27,616 nt of DNA, from the NCBI RefSeq assembly GCF_938045345.1, contig NZ_CALIMS010000018.1, positions 1 to 27,616 on the forward strand. Direction: 5' to 3'. Position numbers and translations under genes: made by a program. Every line of letters starts with the position of its first letter. The stretch's first letter is position 1. This document shows, one piece after another, positions 15,589 to 22,636 of the stretch. The notes under the pieces were generated by a model. The model had not been told where the DNA came from. It ran no database searches and was given only the letters and a program-made list of their open reading frames with translations. This DNA comes from an uncultured Campylobacter sp. GTDB taxonomy: Bacteria; Campylobacterota; Campylobacteria; Campylobacterales; Campylobacteraceae.

Positions 15589-16746
15589 ATGAAAACTTTT
15601 ATAAAAATTTTAAAAATTACCGCCTTGGTCGTGAGCGTTGCATGCGTACTTTTTGTGCTGTATATATTTGTGATTTTAAATTTGCTTTTTTCATCCGATA
15701 CGCCCGAAGGTTGCGATCCTAGTATGCCCACTAGCGCTTGCGATTATATCGATGAAAAATTTGAAAAAGAGCTGCAAAATTTGCCCCCGGTCGCCGCTCT
15801 GCCGAGCCTAGAAAAAAGACCCGTATTTTGGCTAGGCGAGAAAAAATTCGCAGGAGGTGCGAAGTTTGATTATCTATACATTAAGGACGATTTTGGGGTC
15901 TGGCTTAGGTATGGGGGCAGCGATAGCGACGACTTTTTGCTACAAAAAGATATGCCAGAGCGCTACTATGGATACGACGAGATCGATCGTTCGCCGGACG
16001 AAAGGTGGGTGAGTAGAGAGCTTGGATATTATAGCTACGGCATCTACGATATTTCGCTTTTTGAAAACGAAGCCAAGATATTTTCTCAAACGGCGTATAA
16101 GGTCATGAGGAAATTTATCGGTTTCTTTAATCTACACTCTATGAGAGGCACATCTTTTGCAGCTCCGCAAGGCGCCGAGGAAAATTTAAACGCGATAAGA
16201 GGGCTTCAAACTCCTCTTGCGGATTTTCCGCAAAAGCAGAACTACTCCGCGCTCGGCCCAGCTTATAAATCTGAAGCTGAAGGTTATGTCGGAGATGAAA
16301 TAGCCAAAAAGCTCGCTCGCAATATCTTTGAGATCCCTGGCGAGGGATGGCGGCAGACCATACGTATAAACAGCAGCGCCAAGGATATCAAGGTAATCTG
16401 CGGAGATGAAATTTGCCTCGCGCTTGCCTTCGATGAAAGCGAATTTAATCGCTGCGATAACGATACGCCTCATATGGCAATTTATACGCTAAATTTAAAG
16501 CAAAAATTTAATAATTTTCATATGCTTACTAGTAGTAATTTTGACTACGTCAAGCTCGGCGATAAGTATACTTTAGACGATGTGGAATCCTTTAAAATAG
16601 TTTTATCAAGATTCAGATATATCAAGGAGTATAACAAAGATCGCGAAATCACGGACTACGAGGTTATCTTGCGAAATAGCGAAGGCGAGCAGGTTAATGA
16701 AATCTGCAGAAACGAAATTAAGAGGGCTCGTAGCCGCTTGCGATAA
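15589..16746 (+). CDS. Membrane-anchored protein of unknown function
   Basis: A 385-residue protein with one N-terminal hydrophobic helix (about 8-31, LKITALVVSVACVLFVLYIF), then a long soluble region that is probably periplasmic. Two Cys in EGCDPSMPTSACDYID just after the anchor could form a disulfide, and another pair lies near VICGDEICLALAFDE. No known domain is recognised. The ATG at 15589 is used here; a TTG at 15583 with AAGG six bases upstream is an equally good start and adds two residues. It follows the glycosidase-like gene by 68 bp on the same strand. A 586-bp gene-free region comes after it. Confidence 0.75.
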   Translation: MKTFIKILKITALVVSVACVLFVLYIFVILNLLFSSDTPEGCDPSMPTSACDYIDEKFEKELQNLPPVAALPSLEKRPVFWLGEKKFAGGAKFDYLYIKDDFGVWLRYGGSDSDDFLLQKDMPERYYGYDEIDRSPDERWVSRELGYYSYGIYDISLFENEAKIFSQTAYKVMRKFIGFFNLHSMRGTSFAAPQGAEENLNAIRGLQTPLADFPQKQNYSALGPAYKSEAEGYVGDEIAKKLARNIFEIPGEGWRQTIRINSSAKDIKVICGDEICLALAFDESEFNRCDNDTPHMAIYTLNLKQKFNNFHMLTSSNFDYVKLGDKYTLDDVESFKIVLSRFRYIKEYNKDREITDYEVILRNSEGEQVNEICRNEIKRARSRLR

Positions 16747-17332
16747 ATCTAAGATAGCGCTGCAGGATTTGACACATAAGATCGTGATTTCGGCGCGCTT
16801 TAATTTAGCTTCTAAAATTTACGTGAGAATTTTAAAATTCTAAGCTTCAAGCTTTAAAATTTGCCCGCGGAGCTTTTAAAATTTATCGCTCGGCTTAGGT
16901 TTATTTTATCCGCGCCAAGACAGCGAAATTTTTAGGGCGTCGCGATAACTAGGCGCAAGATAGCGAAATTTCACAAAGCTGCGGCGAACAAGATGTGCAG
17001 AGAATGCACGCAAATTCAAATTTATCTGGATTTTGCCAGTCTGCCCGACGCCGAGCACCATTATTTAGCTACAATCCCTCTCGCTCGCTTTACTTTTCGC
17101 TTGTCTTACGATTTACTCGTCTTATAATTCCTGCTTGATATTGCACTTTGCGAAACTACTTGCTGCGCGCCCTTTCGCAAAATTGCACGGCATGTGAGAT
17201 TGTGCCCATCGCTCGCAGATTTTGCAGCACATGCGCGCGATAAAATTCCGTAGCGCAGGCACTTTCAATAAATTTTGATTTAAAAGCGCAAGCTTAGAGG
17301 CGATTTAAATTTAAAGCTCACGTGCTCCACGG
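16747..17332. other. 586-bp gene-free region
   Basis: I see no coding frame worth calling. There are many AAATTT/GAATTT words, an imperfect direct repeat (CGCGCCAAGACAGCGAAATTT near 16910 and GGCGCAAGATAGCGAAATTT near 16950), and a candidate promoter plus hairpin at 17123-17181, listed separately. Confidence 0.6.
17123..17181 (+). other. TATAAT followed by a 9-bp inverted repeat; possible small RNA
   Basis: TATAAT at 17123-17128 is followed by TTTGCGAAA (17147-17155) and its exact reverse complement TTTCGCAAA (17173-17181), with a 17-nt loop. No U-tract follows. It lies inside a gene-free region. This may be chance; I call no product. Confidence 0.2.
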
Positions 17333-17713
17333 CTAGCCTGTAAGCGCTCTACCCGCGAGCAGCCCAGCATAGCAAAACAACATACAAACGCATACGCTTA
17401 AGACCGCGTTTAGCACACCGATAGCAAATTCTCGCGCCAGCAATAATTGCAGCGTATCGTAGCTGAACGTAGAAAATGTCGTAAAGCCGCCCAGCGCGCC
17501 TGCGACAAAAAATACCCGCACGCTCTGCGTTAAATTTAGTGCGAGTAAAAACCCTATCAGCAAGCTTCCCAGCGCATTCACGCAAAAAGTAGCGATCGGA
17601 AACGCACTCCAAAATCCGGCGCGATCCATTGCGCGCGCGATCGCTCCACTTAGGCCTACTCGCGCCATCGCGCCTACACAGCCGCCTAGCCCTGCTAAAA
17701 TCAAGTTCGTCAA
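17333..17713 (-). CDS. crcB: Fluoride ion channel CrcB/Fluc
   Basis: This 126-residue four-helix membrane protein exports fluoride as a dual-topology dimer. Family motifs are present: GGCVGAMARVGLS near the N-terminus, FCVNALGS with the pore Asn46, and GGFTTFSTFS (75-84), whose Phe and Thr/Ser residues line the fluoride path. The start is TTG 17713 with AAAGGA six bases upstream; no ATG fits. Length is normal, with one gene rather than a paired crcB1/crcB2. I looked for a fluoride riboswitch upstream and found no consensus match. Confidence 0.92.
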   Translation of the reverse strand: MTNLILAGLGGCVGAMARVGLSGAIARAMDRAGFWSAFPIATFCVNALGSLLIGFLLALNLTQSVRVFFVAGALGGFTTFSTFSYDTLQLLLAREFAIGVLNAVLSVCVCMLFCYAGLLAGRALTG

Positions 17714-18067
17714 TCCAAGTCCTTTTAAAATTTGTAAATTTTATTTCGCCATCTAACCTCCATAGGACGAAAGATGTGCAACTTCGCTATTTTAACGCGG
17801 TTAGTTAAAATTCCGCTTTTAAAATTTGCTCGCACTTTTTGAAATTTCGTTTTAAAATTTTACTAGCGCGATGAAACGCGACGTTTTACGCGCCGCCGCA
17901 AAATGGAAACCAAACGCGCGCAGTGTAAGAGGACGGCAAAGCAAAACCAAGAGATATAAAAGGGCGGCGTAGCAAAACAGCGCGAATGCTTAAACCGCGC
18001 TTGTAGCAAAACCGAGGCAAGGCAAAACTATAGCGCGGCAATCGCTGCAGCGCTACTACAGCGGGCG
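17714..18067. other. 354-bp spacer with repeated GCAAAAC words
   Basis: No credible gene. GCAAAAC recurs at 17941, 17972, 18006 and 18022, often within a longer GGCR-WAGCAAAAC context, and GCGCTACTNCAGC occurs twice just before the permease stop. It looks like a degenerate tandem repeat. Confidence 0.5.
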
Positions 18068-18799
18068 CTACTGCAGCACTTTTTTTAGTGCCAGTGCAAA
18101 TAGCACGACATAAAGGACGAGCAGCCATTTTTTCTGCGTTTCGCGCTTTGCACGGCGAGCCTGAGAGGTACCAAAATATACGCCCAAAAGCCCGCCCACG
18201 GCCAGCAGCGCGCCGCGTTCGTAATCCACATGACCGTTGTACGAAAGGCTCAAAAGCGCGCTAAATGAGCCGAAAACGATGAAAAATAGCCCCATACAGA
18301 CCGCTCTTTTGATATCGACGCCCAAAAATCCGACCAATACCGGCGTTAGAAATACCGCGCCGCCCACGCCCATGCTAAGCGCGATCGCGCCGATAGCAAA
18401 GCCGATGAAAAACAGCACCGCGCCGTGGGGATCGGCGTTGCCGTCGCTTGTTACGTTCGTGCTAAAGAGTTTAAGAAATGAGATCGCAAGCGTCAGCAGA
18501 AGACCGATCTCAAGCACGATTTCCGGTGAGTATTTTACGATGAAGCCCGATATGCTCGCGCCGCACAGCCCGCCGAGCCCCACCGCGATGCCGCTATCTA
18601 GGCGAAGCTTACCCGCGCGGTAGTTCAGATATGAGCCGAAAAGCGAGACGATGAACATCTGCATCACCGAGATGCCCGCGGCGGTCTTGACGTCGTATCC
18701 CAGAGCCATCATCACGGGCATTACGACCGTGCCGCCACCGATACCGAAAAAGCCCGATATGAAGCCCACGACGACGCCGACAAAGGGGAGTTCTAGCAT
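18068..18799 (-). CDS. TSUP family (TauE/SafE) membrane permease
   Basis: A 243-residue protein with seven to eight hydrophobic helices and the two internally repeated TSUP motifs: VGFISGFFGIGGGTVVMPVM near the N-terminus and AIGAIALSMGVGGAVFLTPV in the second half. The family moves organic or inorganic sulfur anions such as sulfite or sulfoacetate across the inner membrane; the substrate here cannot be told. Start ATG 18799 has AAGGAT upstream (TTAAGGATCAAAAATG). A 977-bp spacer lies upstream of it and a 354-bp one downstream, so it is probably a single-gene unit. Confidence 0.88.
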   Translation of the reverse strand: MLELPFVGVVVGFISGFFGIGGGTVVMPVMMALGYDVKTAAGISVMQMFIVSLFGSYLNYRAGKLRLDSGIAVGLGGLCGASISGFIVKYSPEIVLEIGLLLTLAISFLKLFSTNVTSDGNADPHGAVLFFIGFAIGAIALSMGVGGAVFLTPVLVGFLGVDIKRAVCMGLFFIVFGSFSALLSLSYNGHVDYERGALLAVGGLLGVYFGTSQARRAKRETQKKWLLVLYVVLFALALKKVLQ

Positions 18800-19776
18800 T
18801 TTTGATCCTTAAAATTTGAAGCGAAGTTTATAGCTTTAAAATTTAAAGCTTGCTAAATTTGCGGAATTTTGGATTTGAAAGCGGAGGATTTGCGGGATTT
18901 TGAGGCGGGAGAATTTTGATAGTGGGATTTCGGTTTAAAATTTTATGTGTGGGATTTGTGAAATTTGGAAATTTACGGGATTTTAAAGCGTGAAATTTCA
19001 GAGCACAGAATTTTAATTGCAGAAATTCGGCTAAGAACTTTATGCGCTGGGCTACTAGAGTTTGTAGCGACGGCGTATTTTACTACGTTTGCAGATTTTT
19101 GGAATTTTAAAGCGTGAAATTTTGGCTCAAAATTTTATTGTAACGGAACGTAGCCATAATTTCGGCTTAAAATTTTATACGGGGTTAGCCCGATCTGCAT
19201 TTGTTTGTGTTGTGGCTTCGAAGTATAAATTTTTTAGATCATAATTCTGCGCCTATACCGCGGCGGTTTAGCATAAATTTGGATTAAAATTTACGTTTAG
19301 ATCGCGGGCGCAGTATTTTTGCCGCGATTAAATTTTCGACAGGATTCTATCGCGGCGAAATTCCGCAAAGTAAAATTTTAGACAAAATTTCTACAGCGAA
19401 ATTTCCGCGCTCTGTATTCTAAAAATCGCCGCGAAATCGGTGCAAAGTCACGGCAAGATCGCCGCAAAATTTTATACGAAGCGGGCAAGCGCAAAGAGCA
19501 CGAATTTTTTGCAAAATTTACGGCGAAATTTCGCCGCCAAAAGCTCGTTTAAGGCCGTCTAAGACCCGCCAAAAGAGTGCCAAAAGACTAAGAAGCCGCC
19601 GCCGTAAAATCTTCGTGATAAAATTCCGCCCGCAAATTTTTCCGAGTAGAATTGCTTTGGATATTGGGACGGGATTTGAACTCGCAGCGAATTTTCCGGG
19701 CTAAATTTTACGCAAAAATCCGCATTAAATCTGCAAAATTTATCGTAAATTTCCCCGGACGGAATTTCTTTGCGCC
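18800..19776. other. 977-bp gene-free region with degenerate repeats and dense RAATTY sites
   Basis: No gene is recognised; the only longer frames (around 19559-19933) overlap the yaaA end on both strands and have no family content. I count 11 RAATTY sites in 19261-19560 alone. ATTTTAAAGCGTGAAATTT occurs twice (18980-18998 and 19104-19122). A second shared segment, ATTCGG..TAA.A.TTTAT..G.GGG, occurs near 18925, 19025 and 19159, so the region holds two or three diverged copies of a longer unit. Confidence 0.6.
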
Positions 19777-20508
19777 TTATGAAATTTTCAGCACGATCTC
19801 CTTTTTTAGCCCGATCTGTTTGATTTCGAGTACGGAAGCGCCGCCCAAGCGCAGCGCAAGCACCTCCGCCTCGCTGCAAGCGCCTGCAAGAGCGATTTCG
19901 CGTAGCACCTTGCCGCGCCAGGCCTTGGCGTAGTGGCTCAGCACCTTGCCGCCTTTTATGAAACTAAAACTCAGATATTCGCGCTTCATCTCATAAAATT
20001 TTTCGTAAAATCCCGCGCGCAGATCCACTACGCACTCATCTGCCAGATACCGATCCAGCGCGGCGGAGAAGCTATCGCGATAAAATTTCGCCGCGTCTAT
20101 GCCGCCGAATCTCTCGCCCTGTTTGAGCTTGTAATTCGGCAGCGCGTCGCCGCCCAGCACGGGGCCGAAAAGATTTGAGAAAATTATCGTGTTTCGCTCC
20201 GCAAACTCCTGCGCTCCGGGGCTTAGCGACGCGTAGCCTAGGGAGCGATACGCGGTGCCGGTGTAGCGCAAAAGCGCCTTCGCGCAGCCTTTTTCAAAGA
20301 TATTTTCGCGCAGAGCCGCATCCCATTTTTTCAGCCCGAAAAGCTTGCGAAGCTCCGTCTCGCTTGCTTTATCCACAAAATCCGCGTAAGCGCGCAGCAT
20401 CTGCAGACGCTTTTCGTAAAGATCTGCAAAGATGAAATTTCGCTCGCAAATGCGCGTGTCGCCGCCCAGCTCGCTTTTCATCTCGCTTGGGGAAAATAAA
20501 ATCTTCAT
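19777..20508 (-). CDS. yaaA: YaaA family (UPF0246/DUF328) protein
   Basis: A 243-residue protein that begins MKILFSPSEMKSE, the hallmark start of YaaA (usually ILISPAK or LLSPSK), and continues with ALLRYTGTAYRSL, IIFSNLFGPV, DALPNYKLKQGERFGG, VDLRAGFYEKFY and FIKGGKVLSHYAKAWRGKVLREI, all typical. E. coli YaaA lowers free iron during peroxide stress and binds DNA; the biochemical mechanism elsewhere is not known. Start ATG 20508 with AAGGAGAGCGT upstream. It is divergent from trpE, sharing a spacer of about 126 bp. Cytoplasmic. Confidence 0.88.
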   Translation of the reverse strand: MKILFSPSEMKSELGGDTRICERNFIFADLYEKRLQMLRAYADFVDKASETELRKLFGLKKWDAALRENIFEKGCAKALLRYTGTAYRSLGYASLSPGAQEFAERNTIIFSNLFGPVLGGDALPNYKLKQGERFGGIDAAKFYRDSFSAALDRYLADECVVDLRAGFYEKFYEMKREYLSFSFIKGGKVLSHYAKAWRGKVLREIALAGACSEAEVLALRLGGASVLEIKQIGLKKEIVLKIS

Positions 20509-20603
20509 ACGCTCTCCTTAAAATTTGCTAATTTTACTAAAATTTTGCTTGCATTAAGCCCGCCTGGGCTCGCGCCGCCCGCTCAAATTTAAGCTAAGCA
20601 GCG

Positions 20604-20609
20604 TATAAT
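20604..20609 (+). promoter_or_regulatory. -10 box for trpE
   Basis: TATAAT in GCAGCGTATAATGGCG, 26 bases before the trpE ATG at 20635. The implied leader is under 20 nt, too short for a trp leader peptide and attenuator. The apparent ATG inside this box (20608) cannot be the real start. Confidence 0.6.
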
Positions 20610-20634
20610 GGCGCTAAAAATTCCAAGGACGAAA

Positions 20635-22320
20635 ATGCTTTTAGAAGAGCCGCTTTTTTACTACCGCGAAATTTTAAAGACGCATCCGCAAAGCTACCTC
20701 GCAGAGGACGACGCTCAGGTCATAATCGGCATCGATTGCGATTATTTCGATGGATTTAAGATGAGTTTTGAGGCTTTGAGGCTTAAATTTGATGAGGTAA
20801 AAAGCGCAAAAGCGGGCGCGAGCGAGTTTAAAAACACAAACTTTGCGGGACTTTTCGGCGTTTTGGGCTACGACATCGTGCGCGCGTTTGAAAATATCGG
20901 CGCGCCGAAGCAGGCGCTGTATGACTTCCCGCCGTTTTTTTACGCCGATGCCGCAAACTATCTGCACTACGATAAAATCAGCAAAATTTACGATTTTTAT
21001 GGCAAAGACGCCCAAATTTACGAAGACCTGCGCGAGCTTAGTTCGCAAACCTCGCAGCAAAGCGACGCCGAAGCGGCAGGCGCGCCGCAGAGCGCAGCAA
21101 GAACGGATGCCGCTATAAAAGGCGGATCGAAATCGCAAGGCGCGTCTGAGCCGGAGCCTCAGAAAAAAGAGCTTAAATTTAAAATTTTAACCGATCTGGG
21201 CGCCGAGGAGTCGCATTTTAGCGCGATGGTCGAAGCCGCAAAAGAAAAGATAAAAAGCGGCGACATTTTTCAGGTTGTGCTGGGCGAAATTTTAGAAATC
21301 GGTACGAATCTAGGCAGCTTGGAGTTTTACGAGCGACTCAAAAAGAATAATCCGAGCCCCTATATGTTTCACTTTCCGACGCCGTACGGCTGCGTCGCGG
21401 GCTCCAGTCCCGAGCTCATTATGGAGATCAAAAAGGATGAAATTTTCGTCGCTCCCATCGCGGGCACACGCAGCAGAGGCGCGAATGCCGAAGCGGACGC
21501 GGCGCTCGAGCGCGAGCTTTTAAGCGACGAAAAGGAGCTTGCGGAGCATCGGATGCTGATCGATCTAGCTCGCAACGACATCGGCAAATTCGCCGCGCCA
21601 GCCTCGGTGCGGGTGCAAAATGCGATGCGCGTTGTGCGCTACGAAAGCGTGATGCATATCGTAAGCGAGGTCTACGGCAGCAAGCCGCGCGGGGTAAGCG
21701 CGTTTGAGGTGCTTAGCACGATCTTTCCTGCGGGCACGCTAAGCGGTAGCCCGAAGATCCGCGCGATGCAGATCATAAACGAGCTGGAGCGCTACGAGCG
21801 CGGCATATACGGCGGCGGAATCGGGTTTTGGCGCTTTAGCGGCGACGTGATGCAGGCGATCTTGATTCGCTCGGCAATCTTTGTAAATCGCGACGGGCAA
21901 AATTCCTGCTCGAACGAGGACTTTAAACGAAATTCCGGTTTAAATTTAGACGCTGCTTGCGGCGAGGAGAAGTCCGAAGCGACGGAGCTTTGCGATTTCA
22001 CAGCGCAAAAGAGTAGCGGCGAGGCGCAAAATTTACCGGCTCGCGCAAGCAAACGCGACGCGACGTTAAATTTAAAAGCTCGCGTAGGCGGCGGGGCGCT
22101 AAATTTAGAAGGCAAGCCGCATTTTAGCCGCGTGATGCGGTTTGAAGCTGCCAAATTTAACGCGGAGAATTTCGGCTGCGAAGGGCTAAGCAATCTCGTA
22201 TTTATCGGAGCGGGCGCAGGTATCGTTTACGACAGCTCGCCAAAGAGCGAATACGTGGAGATCTGCAAAAAGCGCAAGAGCCCGCTCAAGGCGATCGAGG
22301 AGCTATGCGAGGAAGCTTAG
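20635..22320 (+). CDS. trpE: Anthranilate synthase component I (TrpE) with two low-complexity insertions
   Basis: TrpE makes anthranilate from chorismate with ammonia from TrpG. Start ATG 20635 behind AAGGACGAAA. Of 561 residues the conserved chorismate-binding core is complete: GDIFQVVLGE, SPYMFHF, GSSPELIM, PIAGTRSRG (274-282; AGTR rather than KGT points to TrpE, not PabB), DLARNDIGKFA, VMHIVSEVYG, PAGTLSGSPKIRAM, ERGIYGGGIGF and GAGAGIVYDSSP. Two stretches are unlike relatives: about 136-178 (Ala/Ser/Gln-rich, between the N-terminal and catalytic domains) and about 418-517 (Ser/Asn/Ala/Lys-rich, in a surface loop before the last strands). Without them the length is about 420, common for short TrpE forms. 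The second insert is dense in RAATTY sites. Confidence 0.93.
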   Translation: MLLEEPLFYYREILKTHPQSYLAEDDAQVIIGIDCDYFDGFKMSFEALRLKFDEVKSAKAGASEFKNTNFAGLFGVLGYDIVRAFENIGAPKQALYDFPPFFYADAANYLHYDKISKIYDFYGKDAQIYEDLRELSSQTSQQSDAEAAGAPQSAARTDAAIKGGSKSQGASEPEPQKKELKFKILTDLGAEESHFSAMVEAAKEKIKSGDIFQVVLGEILEIGTNLGSLEFYERLKKNNPSPYMFHFPTPYGCVAGSSPELIMEIKKDEIFVAPIAGTRSRGANAEADAALERELLSDEKELAEHRMLIDLARNDIGKFAAPASVRVQNAMRVVRYESVMHIVSEVYGSKPRGVSAFEVLSTIFPAGTLSGSPKIRAMQIINELERYERGIYGGGIGFWRFSGDVMQAILIRSAIFVNRDGQNSCSNEDFKRNSGLNLDAACGEEKSEATELCDFTAQKSSGEAQNLPARASKRDATLNLKARVGGGALNLEGKPHFSRVMRFEAAKFNAENFGCEGLSNLVFIGAGAGIVYDSSPKSEYVEICKKRKSPLKAIEELCEEA

Positions 22321-22397
22321 ACGCTTAAGCTTATCGGCTCAGACGCGCCGTTTGCTTCGGTGTGAGTTTGATTCGGCTAAATTTAAAGCGTATCGCT

Positions 22398-22425
22398 GCT
22401 AGGACGTTAAATTTAATGTCCTAGC
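22398..22425 (+). other. Inverted repeat between trpE and trpGD
   Basis: GCTAGGAC (22398-22405) and GTCCTAGC (22418-22425) are exact reverse complements, with TTAAATTTAA in the middle. The hairpin starts 78 bases after the trpE stop; no U-tract follows. It could be a processing or termination hairpin. Confidence 0.45.
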
Positions 22426-22554
22426 TTCATTCGGCGCCGCAATGCCGAGATGCATATCGGCTGCAAAGCAGCGTAACGTCGCAGCTGATGTAGTAATGCC
22501 ACAGCCGCGGGCGAAATTTTAAATTTAGCACGCAAGAGGCGCTAAAACGGCGCT

Positions 22555-22584
22555 AAATTTAGCCGCTGCAAAGCGGTTAAATTT
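22555..22584 (+). other. 13-bp hairpin with GCAA tetraloop upstream of trpGD
   Basis: AAATTTAGCCGCT (22555-22567), loop GCAA (a GNRA tetraloop), AGCGGTTAAATTT (22572-22584). Thirteen positions pair, one as a G-U wobble. It lies just before the trpGD -10 box. It may end the trpE transcript or act as an operator-like palindrome. Confidence 0.5.
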
Positions 22585-22592
22585 AAACTATT

Positions 22593-22598
22593 TATAAT
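22593..22598 (+). promoter_or_regulatory. Candidate -10 box for trpGD
   Basis: TATAAT (in CTATTTATAATTTTAAAG) 38 bases before the trpGD start. With the 316-bp spacer and hairpins after trpE, it suggests the second part of the cluster has its own promoter. Confidence 0.5.
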
Positions 22599-22636
22599 TT
22601 TAAAGAGGCGCAAACGCCCTAAAAAAGGATAAAATT

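Noticed and set aside
17941..18028. CRISPR array
   Set aside because: The repeated word is only 7-13 bases, spacing is irregular, and no cas gene is near.
17714..18067. Fluoride riboswitch upstream of crcB
   Set aside because: A GATGG-CGAAA stretch is present near 17745, but the consensus GG.GATGG..TTCGCC and its pairing partners are not.
19559..19933. Overlapping frames on both strands at the yaaA 3' end
   Set aside because: Both run partly inside yaaA, have no ribosome binding site and no known domain.
20510..20634. trp leader peptide and attenuator before trpE
   Set aside because: The -10 box lies 26 bases before the ATG, which leaves no room for a leader; no Trp-rich mini-frame is visible.
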